Source: Xiheimicrobium sp033763395 (GTDB lineage: Bacteria; Myxococcota; Myxococcia; Myxococcales; Myxococcaceae). Taken from it: a DNA stretch of 64,000 nucleotides. Below are positions 1 through 8,778 of this stretch, in pieces (positions within the stretch are counted from its first letter, which is position 1; the number at the start of each line of letters is the position of its first letter). The position numbers were made by a program, and so were the translations under genes. Location: positions 15,239 to 79,238 of the forward strand of contig JANRKQ010000242.1 in assembly GCA_033763395.1 (NCBI GenBank). The letters run 5' to 3'. The notes beneath the pieces are model-generated. The model was given only the letters and a program-made list of their open reading frames with translations, did not search any database and was not told the origin of the DNA.

Positions 1-2
1 AC

Positions 3-1919
3 GTACGGCCGACCTGGTACCTCTCTGCCGATGGCGGCGGTGACGGACGCTCACCGTCGGCGGCCGCATCGACGCTCGAAGCGTTGGTGGCGGACGCCGG
101 ACCGGGCTCGGTGCTGGCGCTCCGCGCGGGTGACACGTTCTCATTGAGCGGTGGCCTGTCGCTGGCGGCGGGCGTCGAGCTTTCCGGCGGCTGGCGCGCG
201 TGCGGGCCCACGCGGTGGGTGCGCGACCTCGCGGCCTCGACGGCGCTCCTGCGCACCTCGGCGGGCCCGATGGTGAACGTGCCGGGCTCGCTCTCGGCGC
301 TGCGGCCCGACGTGCGCATCAGCGGGCTGGACGTCTCGGCGACGCCGCCTCCATGCACCGCGGGACTCGTCAACGTGCGTGGCGCGCCGCGGGTGCGGGT
401 CGAGCGGGTGAGCGGCGCGTTCCAGGCGTTCGACTGCGCCGCGGCCGGAGGCCTGGGCAACGGCGGCGACCTGGTGCGGCTCGTCGAGTCCGACGACGTG
501 CTGGTGCGCGACGTGCGGCTGCGCGCGTCTGGCAACACGAACGGCACGCTGTCCATCGTCTGGGCCACGTCGAGCGACGGCCGCTTCGAGCGCCTCGAGC
601 TCGACCCGCAGGGCACGCACACCGCGCTTCGGGCCGTGCGCGTCTCGGGCAACGGGCAGCCCCTCGTCGTCGAAGGGTTGGTGCTCGGCGACCGCACGGC
701 GCTCGACGTGGATTCGGCGCTCGACGTGAGCGACGGCGCCGCGGTCACCGCGCGGGGCCTCGTCGTTCCCTTCGGGCGGAAGGCAGGCGCCGGGAACCTC
801 ACCAGCGCGCTGGTGAAGTCCGTGCGCACGCCGCTCGTGCTCGAGTCTTCGGCCATCGGCCTCCCGGGCTTCACCGGGCAGTCCTTCGGGTCCATCGTCG
901 GGGTCGATGCGCAAGACGCGGCGTTGACGGTGCGCGACGTGGGTGTCGTCCTCCCTGACGGCGCGGGAGGCGACGCCACGGGCGTGCGCGCGGTCCGCGG
1001 TCCGCTCTTCGTCGAACGCGTGCACGTGCGCGGCGGGGGCAGCCGAGGCATGGTGACAGGCTTGCGCCTCGACGGCATCTCAGCCGGAACGAACCAGGTG
1101 GTGGACTCCGTCATCGAGGTGGGAGGCTCGCCCATCTCGACCTACGGCCTGGTGGCCTTTCAAGTGCCGGCTTCGGCAGGCCTGACCCTGCTGCGCTCGA
1201 CGCTCCAGGCCTCGACCACCACGCTCGATGGGCGAGGCGCGGGCGCGGGGGTGCTGCTCGACCAGGCCTTCGCGCTCGTCGAGCGGTCGCGCGTGCACGG
1301 CATCGGCGGAGCGACGGCGTACGGCATCGACTTTCAGCGCGGCGCCACGGCCGAGGTGGTGAGCAGCTACGTGCACGCGGGGCCCTGCGTGACGGCCAAC
1401 GACGTGCAGTCGGCCCTGCGCCTGTTCTCGTCGAACGGCGTACTGGTGGTGGACAGCACGCTCGACGCGCAGGGCAGCCTCTCGCAGCCGGCGGCGGGCG
1501 CGGCCATTCACTGTCCCAACCCCACGGGCCCGGTGGTGGTGCGCGGCAGTGTGTTGAACGCGGGCCTCGCGCCAGTGCGACGCGTGGTGGGCGGCAGCAG
1601 CGCGACGTGCGCGGTGCCCGCCAACTACACGGGCAACTGGTTCACCTTCGAGCGCGGCGGGGCCAGCCTGCTGGGCGACGACCTCGTCACCCTCATCCTC
1701 GACGGAGGCACCAGTGACGCGCGCGGCAACCGCCTGGTGCCCAACGCCGTGTGCCTCGAGCGCCCGGGCCCGTCACCCGTGCTGTCGGCCGGGAGCCCCT
1801 GCGTGGACCAGGGCCGCTTCAGCCAGCGCTCGAACGGCCAGCTCGTGTTGACCGACATCGACGGCAAGCCCCGCGACGGCGGCCTGGGCCCCGACGTCGG
1901 CTGCTTCGAGCGGCCTTGA
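3..1919 (+). CDS. Secreted right-handed beta-helix protein, C-terminal 638 residues (5' end outside window)
   Basis: The frame is open from base 3 and has no convincing start, so the gene begins upstream of the window. The first visible residues (WYLSADGG..., then AGPGSVLALRAGDTF) are the usual opening of parallel beta-helix (DUF1565/pectate-lyase-like) proteins, so only the signal region is missing. The middle is a run of short Val/Arg-rich strands typical of helix coils. The end (SPCVDQGR ... DIDGKPRDGGLGPDVGCFE) matches the common closing motif of this family. A role in binding or cleaving polysaccharide is possible, but no catalytic residues could be assigned. Confidence 0.8.
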   Translation, partial: VRPTWYLSADGGGDGRSPSAAASTLEALVADAGPGSVLALRAGDTFSLSGGLSLAAGVELSGGWRACGPTRWVRDLAASTALLRTSAGPMVNVPGSLSALRPDVRISGLDVSATPPPCTAGLVNVRGAPRVRVERVSGAFQAFDCAAAGGLGNGGDLVRLVESDDVLVRDVRLRASGNTNGTLSIVWATSSDGRFERLELDPQGTHTALRAVRVSGNGQPLVVEGLVLGDRTALDVDSALDVSDGAAVTARGLVVPFGRKAGAGNLTSALVKSVRTPLVLESSAIGLPGFTGQSFGSIVGVDAQDAALTVRDVGVVLPDGAGGDATGVRAVRGPLFVERVHVRGGGSRGMVTGLRLDGISAGTNQVVDSVIEVGGSPISTYGLVAFQVPASAGLTLLRSTLQASTTTLDGRGAGAGVLLDQAFALVERSRVHGIGGATAYGIDFQRGATAEVVSSYVHAGPCVTANDVQSALRLFSSNGVLVVDSTLDAQGSLSQPAAGAAIHCPNPTGPVVVRGSVLNAGLAPVRRVVGGSSATCAVPANYTGNWFTFERGGASLLGDDLVTLILDGGTSDARGNRLVPNAVCLERPGPSPVLSAGSPCVDQGRFSQRSNGQLVLTDIDGKPRDGGLGPDVGCFERP

Positions 1920-2024
1920 GGGCACTCTTCGTCTGGGCCGGGCCCTCGGCAGTCCCCTCAGCGGCCCCCTCGGCCCGGAGCTGCCGTTCGACCCGCATAT
2001 TCTCCTGTGTGTACGCTCCCCGAC

Positions 2025-2747
2025 ATGCGAGCCATCGCCGTCATCCTCGCTCTGACGGTGACTGCCTGCGACCCCGAGCGCGAAGCGGAGGAGTACCAAC
2101 GGGCGGTCGCCGACGCGATATGGGCCGAGCTGGTCGAGCTGCAAGACAACCGCGCCGAGCGTGAACTCGAACAAGCGGCGGTTCGAGCCAGCCTTGCGCC
2201 GTACGAGGCCTTTCCCGAAGACGAGCGTGAAGTCGTGCGTACGCTCGCCGCGACGGCGGTGATCGAGCGTCGCGAGCGCCTCACGTTCTTCGTGCGGTTG
2301 GCCCTCTCGGCACCCGTCGACCCTCGCGCCTGTCTCGACGGAGCACGCCGCCTCTCCCAGCTCGGCCCGCGTGGGCTGGTCGAGAGCGTCGAGGCACGCG
2401 GCACCTGCACCGTGGTGCTGGCGGTTCTGTCGAGGTGGAAGCGAAAGCCCGCTGACACGAGCGCGGCGCCCGGCCCTCGCAGCGTCTGTGGCAGCGCCGT
2501 GAAGAAGGAAGCCGCCCGGACCCTGGAAGACGTACCGACGCCCCGCGTCGACGGACGTCATGACAGAGATGGCCAGCGTGCGGGCGTTGCTTCCGGAGCT
2601 CCCGGACCTGGGCGTCGCGGGCAGGCGCCAGTCTGCCGAAGACGCCGGCTCGGTGTCGGGCGTGTCGTGGGGTATGAACGGCGCCGTCGGCCGGCCGCAC
2701 CCGAAGAGCACCACGCGACGAGTCCCATGCGCACGGCAACACGGTAG
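2025..2747 (+). CDS. Small lipoprotein of unknown function; C-terminal third doubtful
   Basis: ATG at 2025 gives MRAIAVILALTVTACDPE, a short signal peptide with a lipobox-like LTVTAC, so a lipoprotein is likely. Residues 20-150 are charged and probably helical (EREAEEYQRAVADAIWAEL). From about 2540 onward the predicted protein becomes Arg/Gly-rich, while frame +1 over 2521-2700 keeps the G/C-ending codons usual in this genome. The true protein may therefore be frameshifted near 2500-2540 or end earlier. No family was recognised. An upstream in-frame ATG (2007) is disfavoured because it would precede the signal peptide. Confidence 0.55.
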   Translation: MRAIAVILALTVTACDPEREAEEYQRAVADAIWAELVELQDNRAERELEQAAVRASLAPYEAFPEDEREVVRTLAATAVIERRERLTFFVRLALSAPVDPRACLDGARRLSQLGPRGLVESVEARGTCTVVLAVLSRWKRKPADTSAAPGPRSVCGSAVKKEAARTLEDVPTPRVDGRHDRDGQRAGVASGAPGPGRRGQAPVCRRRRLGVGRVVGYERRRRPAAPEEHHATSPMRTATR

Positions 2748-2804
2748 ACCCCGACGTGAAGGCCCGACACGTCATGCTCCTGTCCCCCTGCCCGTCTTCG
2801 CCGC

Positions 2805-3323
2805 ATGCGCGCCCTCGCCTTCACCGACGTGCAGTACCGAACCGACGACGCGGTGGCCGCCTGCGTGCTGGCCGACCGGTGGGACGCACCCGCGCCGCTC
2901 GCCGAGTGGAGCTGCCGCGTCTCGCCCATCGCGCCCTACGAGCCGGGCCAGTTCTTCAAGCGTGAGCTGCCGTGCGTGCTCGAGGTGCTGCGGAAGGCCC
3001 CCGCCCTCGAGGCCATCGTCATCGACGGCTACGTCTGGCTCGACGCCGACGGGACGAAGGGCCTGGGCGCGCACCTGTTCGACGCGCTCCAGGTGCCCGT
3101 CATCGGCCTCGCCAAGACGGCGTACCGGGGCTCGACGTTCGCGCGGCCCGTCTCCCGGCCGAGCTCGACGAAGCCCCTCTTCCTCACCTGCGTCGGGCTC
3201 GACGAGGCCAGGGCGCTCGAGGCCGTGGCGCAGCTGCACGGCCCGTTTCGGTTGCCCACCCTGGTGAAGCGCGTCGACGCCCTCGCGCGCGGGCTCGTCT
3301 CAGCCGAGGCGGGCACGCCGTGA
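2805..3323 (+). CDS. nfi: Endonuclease V family protein (short form)
   Basis: 172 residues, shorter than the usual 220-230. Seen: DVQY at D8-Y11 (first acidic metal ligand), PGQFFKRELP with E54 (second ligand, matching the Pro-Gly...RE-Pro block of EndoV), VIDGY with D74 (third ligand), and VPVIGLAKT with K104. These are the ordered landmarks of endonuclease V, which nicks DNA or RNA near deaminated bases such as inosine. The usual G-x-A-x-HPR segment after the third Asp is replaced by WLDADGTKGLGAH. The C-terminal part is truncated relative to E. coli Nfi, so activity is uncertain. It stands alone between a lipoprotein gene and cell-wall enzyme genes. Confidence 0.75.
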   Translation: MRALAFTDVQYRTDDAVAACVLADRWDAPAPLAEWSCRVSPIAPYEPGQFFKRELPCVLEVLRKAPALEAIVIDGYVWLDADGTKGLGAHLFDALQVPVIGLAKTAYRGSTFARPVSRPSSTKPLFLTCVGLDEARALEAVAQLHGPFRLPTLVKRVDALARGLVSAEAGTP

Positions 3324-3471
3324 ACGACGAATGATGGTGCGCGCGCACCGCCCCTGAAGACTGGGACGTCACACCACGCGCTCCAACCATCTGCTTTCGC
3401 ACGTCACGGTCTCCGGCATCGCGGTTGCTGTGACCCGCTCCGGCCGACAGGCACCGGCCACGGAGGATGTG

Positions 3472-4242
3472 ATGATCAACGGACTCGGCTCGCCTGCTGT
3501 GACACCCAGCAGCACCGCGACTTCCGTCGCGCCCCCACCACCGCCTCCACCACCGGCTCCAGCGGCGCCGCCGGTTGGCTTCTCGGGAGAGAGCTCGTTC
3601 GAGGGAGCCCCGGTTCCGGCCACGCCCACGACGCCGGCGGCGCGCGGGACGGACATTCGGGACCTCCAGACGCGGCTCCAGGAGAGCGGCTTCGACCCGG
3701 GCCCCATCGACGGCCGGTTCGGCCCGCGCACCGAGGGCGCCATCACGCGCCTGCGGGGCGCCGAGCACCTCACACCGGTGGCCTCGAGCCAGGCCGTCGG
3801 CGCGGCGGCGCCTCCACCACCGAACGGCACCGCGCGCCTCGACCAGGTGCGCGAGGGGCGCGGCCTGACGACGGGGCGCCTGACGGTGAACGGCAACACC
3901 TACGAGTTCACGTCGGGCAACTCGAAGCGCTTCTCGGTGCCGCAGGGCGAGTTCAACGTGACGAAGCACCTCGACTCGCGAGGGGGCCGCAGCTTCGTGC
4001 GCGACGGCGTGGGCTACTCCTTCACGATGGAGGACCCGAACCGGCCCGGCAGCGACCGATTCTACGACGCCCGCGCGGGGCGCGACCGCCAGTACCTCCG
4101 CATTCACCCCGACGGGGGCCCGCGCGGCACGGCCGGCTGCATCGGCATCGTGGGTGACGGCGCCACCCAGCGCCGCTTCCGCGACGACCTCAACGCCGAG
4201 CTCGCGCGCAACAACGGCGTGTTCCGCCTCCACGTGCAGTGA
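3472..4242 (+). CDS. Peptidoglycan-binding protein with L,D-transpeptidase-like catalytic domain
   Basis: ATG 3472 is chosen because GGAGG at 3462-3466 lies 5 nt upstream; a GTG at 3430 would add 14 residues. 256 aa. Order: a disordered N-terminus with a run of eight prolines, the motif VGFSGESSFEGA (35-46), a PG_binding_1 domain (about 60-95, DLQTRLQESGF...IDGRFGPRT), then a beta-rich domain (135-256) ending in H212...TAGCIG with C223. The H/GC pair resembles YkuD/Tlde1-type enzymes that act on peptide stems. No Sec signal is visible. It shares its N-terminal motif with the next gene, 39 bp downstream, suggesting co-expression and a common export route. Confidence 0.75.
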   Translation: MINGLGSPAVTPSSTATSVAPPPPPPPPAPAAPPVGFSGESSFEGAPVPATPTTPAARGTDIRDLQTRLQESGFDPGPIDGRFGPRTEGAITRLRGAEHLTPVASSQAVGAAAPPPPNGTARLDQVREGRGLTTGRLTVNGNTYEFTSGNSKRFSVPQGEFNVTKHLDSRGGRSFVRDGVGYSFTMEDPNRPGSDRFYDARAGRDRQYLRIHPDGGPRGTAGCIGIVGDGATQRRFRDDLNAELARNNGVFRLHVQ

Positions 4243-4281
4243 ACGCAGCACCCTTCCTCGGCTCTTTCTCGGAGAATGCCC

Positions 4282-4974
4282 ATGGTCCTCGACGGTCTCG
4301 GTTCCTCTCAGGTGTCGCGGCAGTTCCCTTCTGACGTCGGCGCCGCGGGCGCGGTGGGCTCGCCGGCCCCGCTCGACAGCGGGCTCTTCGACGACGCGGC
4401 AGCGCCCGCGGTCGGCTTCTCGGGCGTGAGTGAGTTCGAAGGCGCGGCGCCCATCGCGAGGCAGGCCCCCGAGCTGCGCGGCGCGACGCCCGCCGGTGGT
4501 GAGGCCGTGCAGGGCGCGTCGGCGCTCAGCGCGCTGTCGGGCCGGAGCGACTTCGAGGCGAACCGCGTGGAGCAGGCGGCCGGCGAGGCGCCCCGGGCGT
4601 CGGCGCGCACCCAGGAGTTCCTCCGCCAGGCCCTCTCGCAGAACGGCAACCGCTACGTGTTCGGCGCCGAGGCCAGCCCCTCGAACGCGAACCCCGCCGC
4701 GCTCGACTGCTCGGAGCTCGTCGAGTGGGCAGCAGCCCGGGCCGGCGTGCGCTTTCCCGACGGGTCGGCGAACCAGATTGACGCGGCCAGGCCGATGCCC
4801 GTGGAGCAGGCCCTGCGCACGCCGGGGGCGCTGCTGTACCGGCCGGGCCACATCGCCATCAGCCTCGGCGACGGGCGCACCATCGAGGCGCGCAACCGCA
4901 ACGCCGGCGTCGGCATCTTCGACGCGAACAACCGCGGGTGGACGCGCGCGGGCACGATTCCCGGCATGGAGTGA
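4282..4974 (+). CDS. NlpC/P60-family cell-wall peptidase
   Basis: 230 aa from ATG 4282 (GGAG at 4271-4274, 7 nt away; ATG 4276 would touch the Shine-Dalgarno). The N-terminal 105 residues are low-complexity and carry VGFSGVSEFEGA, nearly identical to the motif in the preceding gene, plus a second SGRSDFEA. Residues 110-230 are an NlpC/P60 domain: LDCSELVEWA with nucleophile C143, and GHIAISLGDG with H190. These enzymes cut gamma-D-Glu-diaminoacid bonds in peptidoglycan stems. There is no Sec signal peptide, as in the neighbour, so delivery by another secretion route, or action after lysis, is inferred. Confidence 0.85.
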   Translation: MVLDGLGSSQVSRQFPSDVGAAGAVGSPAPLDSGLFDDAAAPAVGFSGVSEFEGAAPIARQAPELRGATPAGGEAVQGASALSALSGRSDFEANRVEQAAGEAPRASARTQEFLRQALSQNGNRYVFGAEASPSNANPAALDCSELVEWAAARAGVRFPDGSANQIDAARPMPVEQALRTPGALLYRPGHIAISLGDGRTIEARNRNAGVGIFDANNRGWTRAGTIPGME

Positions 4975-5019
4975 GGGGCCTCGGCGACGTGCCCTGCTAC
5001 GCTTCGTCGCGGAGGCCGC

Positions 5020-5745
5020 ATGCGCCTGGTGCTCGTGTCACTGCTGTGGGGGAGCGTGGTGCTCGGCGCCGAGCGCACCCCCCGCATCGCGTGGTGGGTC
5101 TCGCATCACGACGTGCCGCCGCCATCGAGCGCGCCCTGGCGTGAGACGGCCGAGCTTCCACGCCTGGTGCTGTACGACGATGGCCTGGTGGTGGTGACGG
5201 ACGCGGACGGGCGCTCCCGTTCGACGACGCTGCCCCCTGAGGCGCGCGGCTTGATGACGGCGGGCGGTGACGCCTTCCTCACGCTGCCCGACGTGGTGCA
5301 GGGGACTCGTCAGATGCACCCCACCGTCGAGGTGGTGACGCGGTGGAGCGGGTCGACCCGAAAGACGGTGCGGTTCTTCGGCTCCGTCGGCCAGCCGAAC
5401 GACCGTGCGCTCGCGCCGGCGCCGCTCCTCGAGGCGCTCGACGCCCTGGCGGCGTTCAAGGATGCGACGCTCACACCCTACGTCCCGGAGCAGGTCGTCG
5501 TGCGCGCCTGCCCCACCGACGCGGCTCCCACGGGCGCGTGGCCGAAGGGCTGGCCGCTGCCACAGTCGGGCAGCCCCGTGCTCGAGCGCTGCTTTCAGCA
5601 CCTCCTGCCCGAGCGTGAGCGGGCCCGGGCCGAGGGGCTGTCGAAGAAGCGCGCCTTCGCGGTCGTCCGGCATGAGTCGTCGAAGTGGCTGGTGACGCTG
5701 GTGCGCTGTGCGCTGCCGGCCGAAGCAGCGTGGGCCGGGCGCTGA
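5020..5745 (+). CDS. Secreted protein of unknown function
   Basis: GGAGG at 5011-5015 sets the ATG at 5020. The N-terminus MRLVLVSLLWGSVVLGAE is a clear Sec signal peptide with a probable cut after LGA, and no lipobox Cys. The mature 225 residues have no recognised domain; three cysteines in the C-terminal half may form disulfides. The last ~20 codons and the stop are duplicated just downstream (5846 onward), so the 3' end sits inside a direct repeat. It converges with the large kelch-like gene on the other strand. Confidence 0.7.
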   Translation: MRLVLVSLLWGSVVLGAERTPRIAWWVSHHDVPPPSSAPWRETAELPRLVLYDDGLVVVTDADGRSRSTTLPPEARGLMTAGGDAFLTLPDVVQGTRQMHPTVEVVTRWSGSTRKTVRFFGSVGQPNDRALAPAPLLEALDALAAFKDATLTPYVPEQVVVRACPTDAAPTGAWPKGWPLPQSGSPVLERCFQHLLPERERARAEGLSKKRAFAVVRHESSKWLVTLVRCALPAEAAWAGR

Positions 5746-5804
5746 CAGCCGCCGCCGCTCTCGCCGCCCTTCACTCAGCGACGTTTTGATGGGGTCGAGC
5801 GACG
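5685..5804. repeat. Direct repeat A, copy 1 (about 120 bp)
   Basis: Matches copy 2 at 5846-5967 with a few substitutions and one small indel, offset about 161 bp. It covers the last codons and stop of the 5020 gene plus a non-coding echo of the 3' end of the convergent kelch-like gene. Confidence 0.85.
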
Positions 5805-5845
5805 GTTCGCCGCAGTGGAGCGAGCGACACCGTCCGTGCGCTGAG

Positions 5846-5967
5846 GTGGCTGGTGACGCTGGTGCGCTGTGCGTTGCCGGCCGAAGCAGCATGGGCCGGG
5901 CGCTGACAGCAGTGCCGCCCCGTCTCGCCGCCCTTCACTCAGCGACGCTTCGACGGGTCGAGCGACG
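5846..5967. repeat. Direct repeat A, copy 2 (about 122 bp)
   Basis: Second copy of the 5685-5804 segment. It contains a non-coding echo of the last ~20 codons of the 5020 gene and the true 3' end of the kelch-like gene (stop at 5935-5937). The 41 bp between the copies are unrelated or too diverged to align by eye. Confidence 0.85.
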
Positions 5968-8643
5968 ACGGAGCCACAGGCCGACGGCCACGAGGCATCC
6001 GACTGAAGCCAGGTCAGACTGGGAACAGCTGCACCCGACGGCGAACGGCTCGCTCGGCGCACCTGGCACTGGCTCGAGGCCCGCGTCGACCTCGAGGCCC
6101 GCGTCGGTCGGCAACGACGCGTCGGGCGCGTCCGGGCCCCCGTCCATCGGCAGCGACGCATCGGGAGCGCCAGGCCCGGCATCCACCGGCCCGGCGTCGG
6201 GCTCACCACCGTCGACACCACCCGCCCCTGCGTCCACCGTGCCCGCATCGACGCCGGCGTCTGCTGGCGGGCACAGCCTCAGCCCACCGTCGTGGCCAGC
6301 CGCCAGGTACTGACACACCCCACAGTCACACCGCGCCGACGCGCAGGTGGCGCCCGACGAACAGACTTTGCCGGGCGGGTCGCCGAACCACACCTCGAGC
6401 GGCTCGCTCGCGTGGCCGGCCACCACCACCGTCACCATGGCGGGCCCGGCGGGCGGCTCGACGGCGAGCTCCAGGTCGACGAAGACGTCACGCCAGGCGG
6501 TCGTCTGCGTGGGCAGCACGTCTCCCTCGCGCAGCGTGAGGACGACGAAGGGAAAGTCCATCGCGGCGGCGTAGGGCCCGTCGCCCGTCGAGGTGCCGAA
6601 GCCGCGCAGCCGCGTCCCGAAGAGACGAAGCGACCGCGGGCCCGTGACCTGCGCCCCCAGCAGCCGCGGCGAGGCCGGCGTGTCGGCCACCCGTGAGCGG
6701 CCGCTCGTCACGACGGCATCGGCCGTCACCACGAGCGCGGTGCCGTCGAACCAGGGCGCCATCGCGCGCGTCGCGCCGAGGCCCACCGTCATCGGTGTCG
6801 GGTCCACCCAGCGGCTCAGCGTGACGCCGCCGTCGACCGGCCCACTCCGGCTCGCCCACACCACCTCGTCGAACGGCGTCGTGACGGCGCGGCCTTCATC
6901 TCCCAGCGCCAGCGCCGTTCCAGCGGTCAACTCGAGGGCGCCGCCATCACCCAGGCGAAGGTGGGAGAACGTCCAGGCGCCACCGTCACCCGCGAAGGCC
7001 AGCGTCACCGTGCCGTCGAGCCGCGCGACCGCTCCGACGAGGGGGCCCGGAAACGTGAGGCCATCGATGGTGGGTGAGGTCCCCGACGCACCGACGCCGA
7101 AGACCGAACCGCCGTTCTCGTTGAGCACCACCAGCTCGTTCGCCGTCACCGCCGAGCGCGGCGCCGCCACGATTCGTGGCGCGAAGGCCATGCTCGTCGA
7201 CACCACGCGCCAGGCGTCGCCGTCGGGGTCGTAGCCAAAGGCGCCGAGGAAGACGCCGTTGACGGTGCCCACGAGGAGCAGCTCACGGCCGACGCGCGCG
7301 AGGTGCACGCCCGTGGGGCTGGCGGGCACCGTCGAGGTCCGCGCCCAGGAGCGCGAGGGCCGATGGAAGATGGCCGTCTGGCCTCCGCCGAGGAGGAACG
7401 CCCGGCCGTCGGGCAACGACACGAGCGCGTCGACGAGACCGGGAAAGCCCGGCACCAGCCCCTGGCTCGCCACGGCCAGCGAGCGGCCGACGAGGAGCCA
7501 CCGCGTCACCCCGGCAGCGTCGACGGCGACCACCAGCACCTCGTCGGGCGACAGCCGCAGCGCCGCGGCGCGACGGACGGTGAAGGGCAAGGCGACCGGC
7601 GCGCTCGACGAGAGGGGCGTCACCGAGACGAGCTGGGTCCCCGGGGTGGGAAGGGCGCCGGCTCCACCATTCATCAGCAACACATCGCCGCCAGGCAGCA
7701 GCACGGGCGTCGGCGCGGTGCGTGTTTGAGGCAGGTCGGTGAGGCGGGTGAGCGTCGACGAGGACGGCTCGAACGAGAACGCCGCGCGGCCGTTGAAGGC
7801 CCCCGAGCCTCCGAACACGAGCACCCGCCCGTCGACGAGGCGCACCGCCCCGCTCCCCGCGCCGAGGGACGATGGAAACGCAGGGCCGGGCACGCTGGGG
7901 CCGCCGTCGAGCGGAACCAGCTCGGTCGACGCCCCGGAGCCCAGCACCAGCACCCGCCCATCGAGCAGCAGCACGCTCTCGGCGTCGGTGCGCCCGGCCA
8001 GCAGCGTGCCACCCGACGTGCGCGCGCCGGTCGCGTTCAGCACCTCGAAGTCCGCGGGCGCCGCGCCTCCGAAGACGAAGACCTGGTCGTCCACGCGCGT
8101 CGCGCTCGCCCGTCGCCGCCCCGTCGCGAGCAGGCCGGCGTCACGAACCCAGGTGTCCGTCGCGGGCGAGTAGCGCTGCACGGTACCGACGGCCGAACCG
8201 CTGGGCTGACCGCCGATGGCGAGCACCTCGCCCGAGGCGGTGACGACCATCGCCAGCTCGTCGACCGGCGTGGGGCCCCGTGCGCTCGTCACGCCACCAT
8301 CACGGAGGAAGAAGAACGTCTCGGGGTTGCCGGTGTCGACCACCATCAAGCGGCCGTCGAGGAGCCGCACCATGCTGGTGAAGGCGAACGCGTAGGGCGC
8401 GCGCGGGCCCGAGACCCATCGGCCGCGCCGCGGCTCGAGCACCTCGCAGGTGTCGGTGCTGAGGAGGATTGAGCGCTGGCCACCATCGGGCAGCGCCACC
8501 GTCATCTGGCCCACCACACCGCCGCACGTCACCACGCGGCCGTCGGCCAGCATCTGCACCGGCCCCTCGAGGCGCGGCAGGCTGAGGGGAGGGCCCGGCT
8601 GGAACACCTGCGCCAGCACGAGGGGCACGACCCAGGAAGTCAC
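5935..8643 (-). CDS. Kelch-like beta-propeller surface protein with MYXO-CTERM-type tail
   Basis: 902 aa from GTG 8643, which opens a signal peptide (TSWVVPLVLAQVFQP); the frame upstream lacks a credible start. The body has repeated kelch/galactose-oxidase-like blades (DGRVLVFGGSG, DDQVFVFGGAA, DGRAFLLGGGQ). Then come an IPT-like stretch, a Cys-rich patch (CSSGATCASARCDCGVC), a long Asp-Ala-Gly linker, and a C-terminal tail: GCSC, about 18 hydrophobic residues, then RRRSTRR. This tail is the myxobacterial MYXO-CTERM arrangement, in which the protein is processed at Cys and held on the outer surface. No enzyme motif was seen. It is divergent from the 8779 lipoprotein gene (135 bp between starts). 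Confidence 0.8.
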   Translation of the reverse strand: MTSWVVPLVLAQVFQPGPPLSLPRLEGPVQMLADGRVVTCGGVVGQMTVALPDGGQRSILLSTDTCEVLEPRRGRWVSGPRAPYAFAFTSMVRLLDGRLMVVDTGNPETFFFLRDGGVTSARGPTPVDELAMVVTASGEVLAIGGQPSGSAVGTVQRYSPATDTWVRDAGLLATGRRRASATRVDDQVFVFGGAAPADFEVLNATGARTSGGTLLAGRTDAESVLLLDGRVLVLGSGASTELVPLDGGPSVPGPAFPSSLGAGSGAVRLVDGRVLVFGGSGAFNGRAAFSFEPSSSTLTRLTDLPQTRTAPTPVLLPGGDVLLMNGGAGALPTPGTQLVSVTPLSSSAPVALPFTVRRAAALRLSPDEVLVVAVDAAGVTRWLLVGRSLAVASQGLVPGFPGLVDALVSLPDGRAFLLGGGQTAIFHRPSRSWARTSTVPASPTGVHLARVGRELLLVGTVNGVFLGAFGYDPDGDAWRVVSTSMAFAPRIVAAPRSAVTANELVVLNENGGSVFGVGASGTSPTIDGLTFPGPLVGAVARLDGTVTLAFAGDGGAWTFSHLRLGDGGALELTAGTALALGDEGRAVTTPFDEVVWASRSGPVDGGVTLSRWVDPTPMTVGLGATRAMAPWFDGTALVVTADAVVTSGRSRVADTPASPRLLGAQVTGPRSLRLFGTRLRGFGTSTGDGPYAAAMDFPFVVLTLREGDVLPTQTTAWRDVFVDLELAVEPPAGPAMVTVVVAGHASEPLEVWFGDPPGKVCSSGATCASARCDCGVCQYLAAGHDGGLRLCPPADAGVDAGTVDAGAGGVDGGEPDAGPVDAGPGAPDASLPMDGGPDAPDASLPTDAGLEVDAGLEPVPGAPSEPFAVGCSCSQSDLASVGCLVAVGLWLRRRSTRRSVAE

Positions 8644-8778
8644 CAGGGCATCGTCGCCCACCCCCGCCCCGGGGAAAAGCCGGACCACGTCACAGCGGCG
8701 TTTCCGGTCGACGCCTGGCTTTCGGGCTTGCCTCACGTTTGTCCCACGAGTCGCCCTGGCCCCCGACACTGACACGGC

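Noticed and set aside
3184..4851. Long open frame on the minus strand (555 codons)
   Set aside because: It is antisense to the endonuclease V, L,D-transpeptidase-like and NlpC/P60 genes, rich in Arg/Ala, without domains or start signal; a high-GC shadow.
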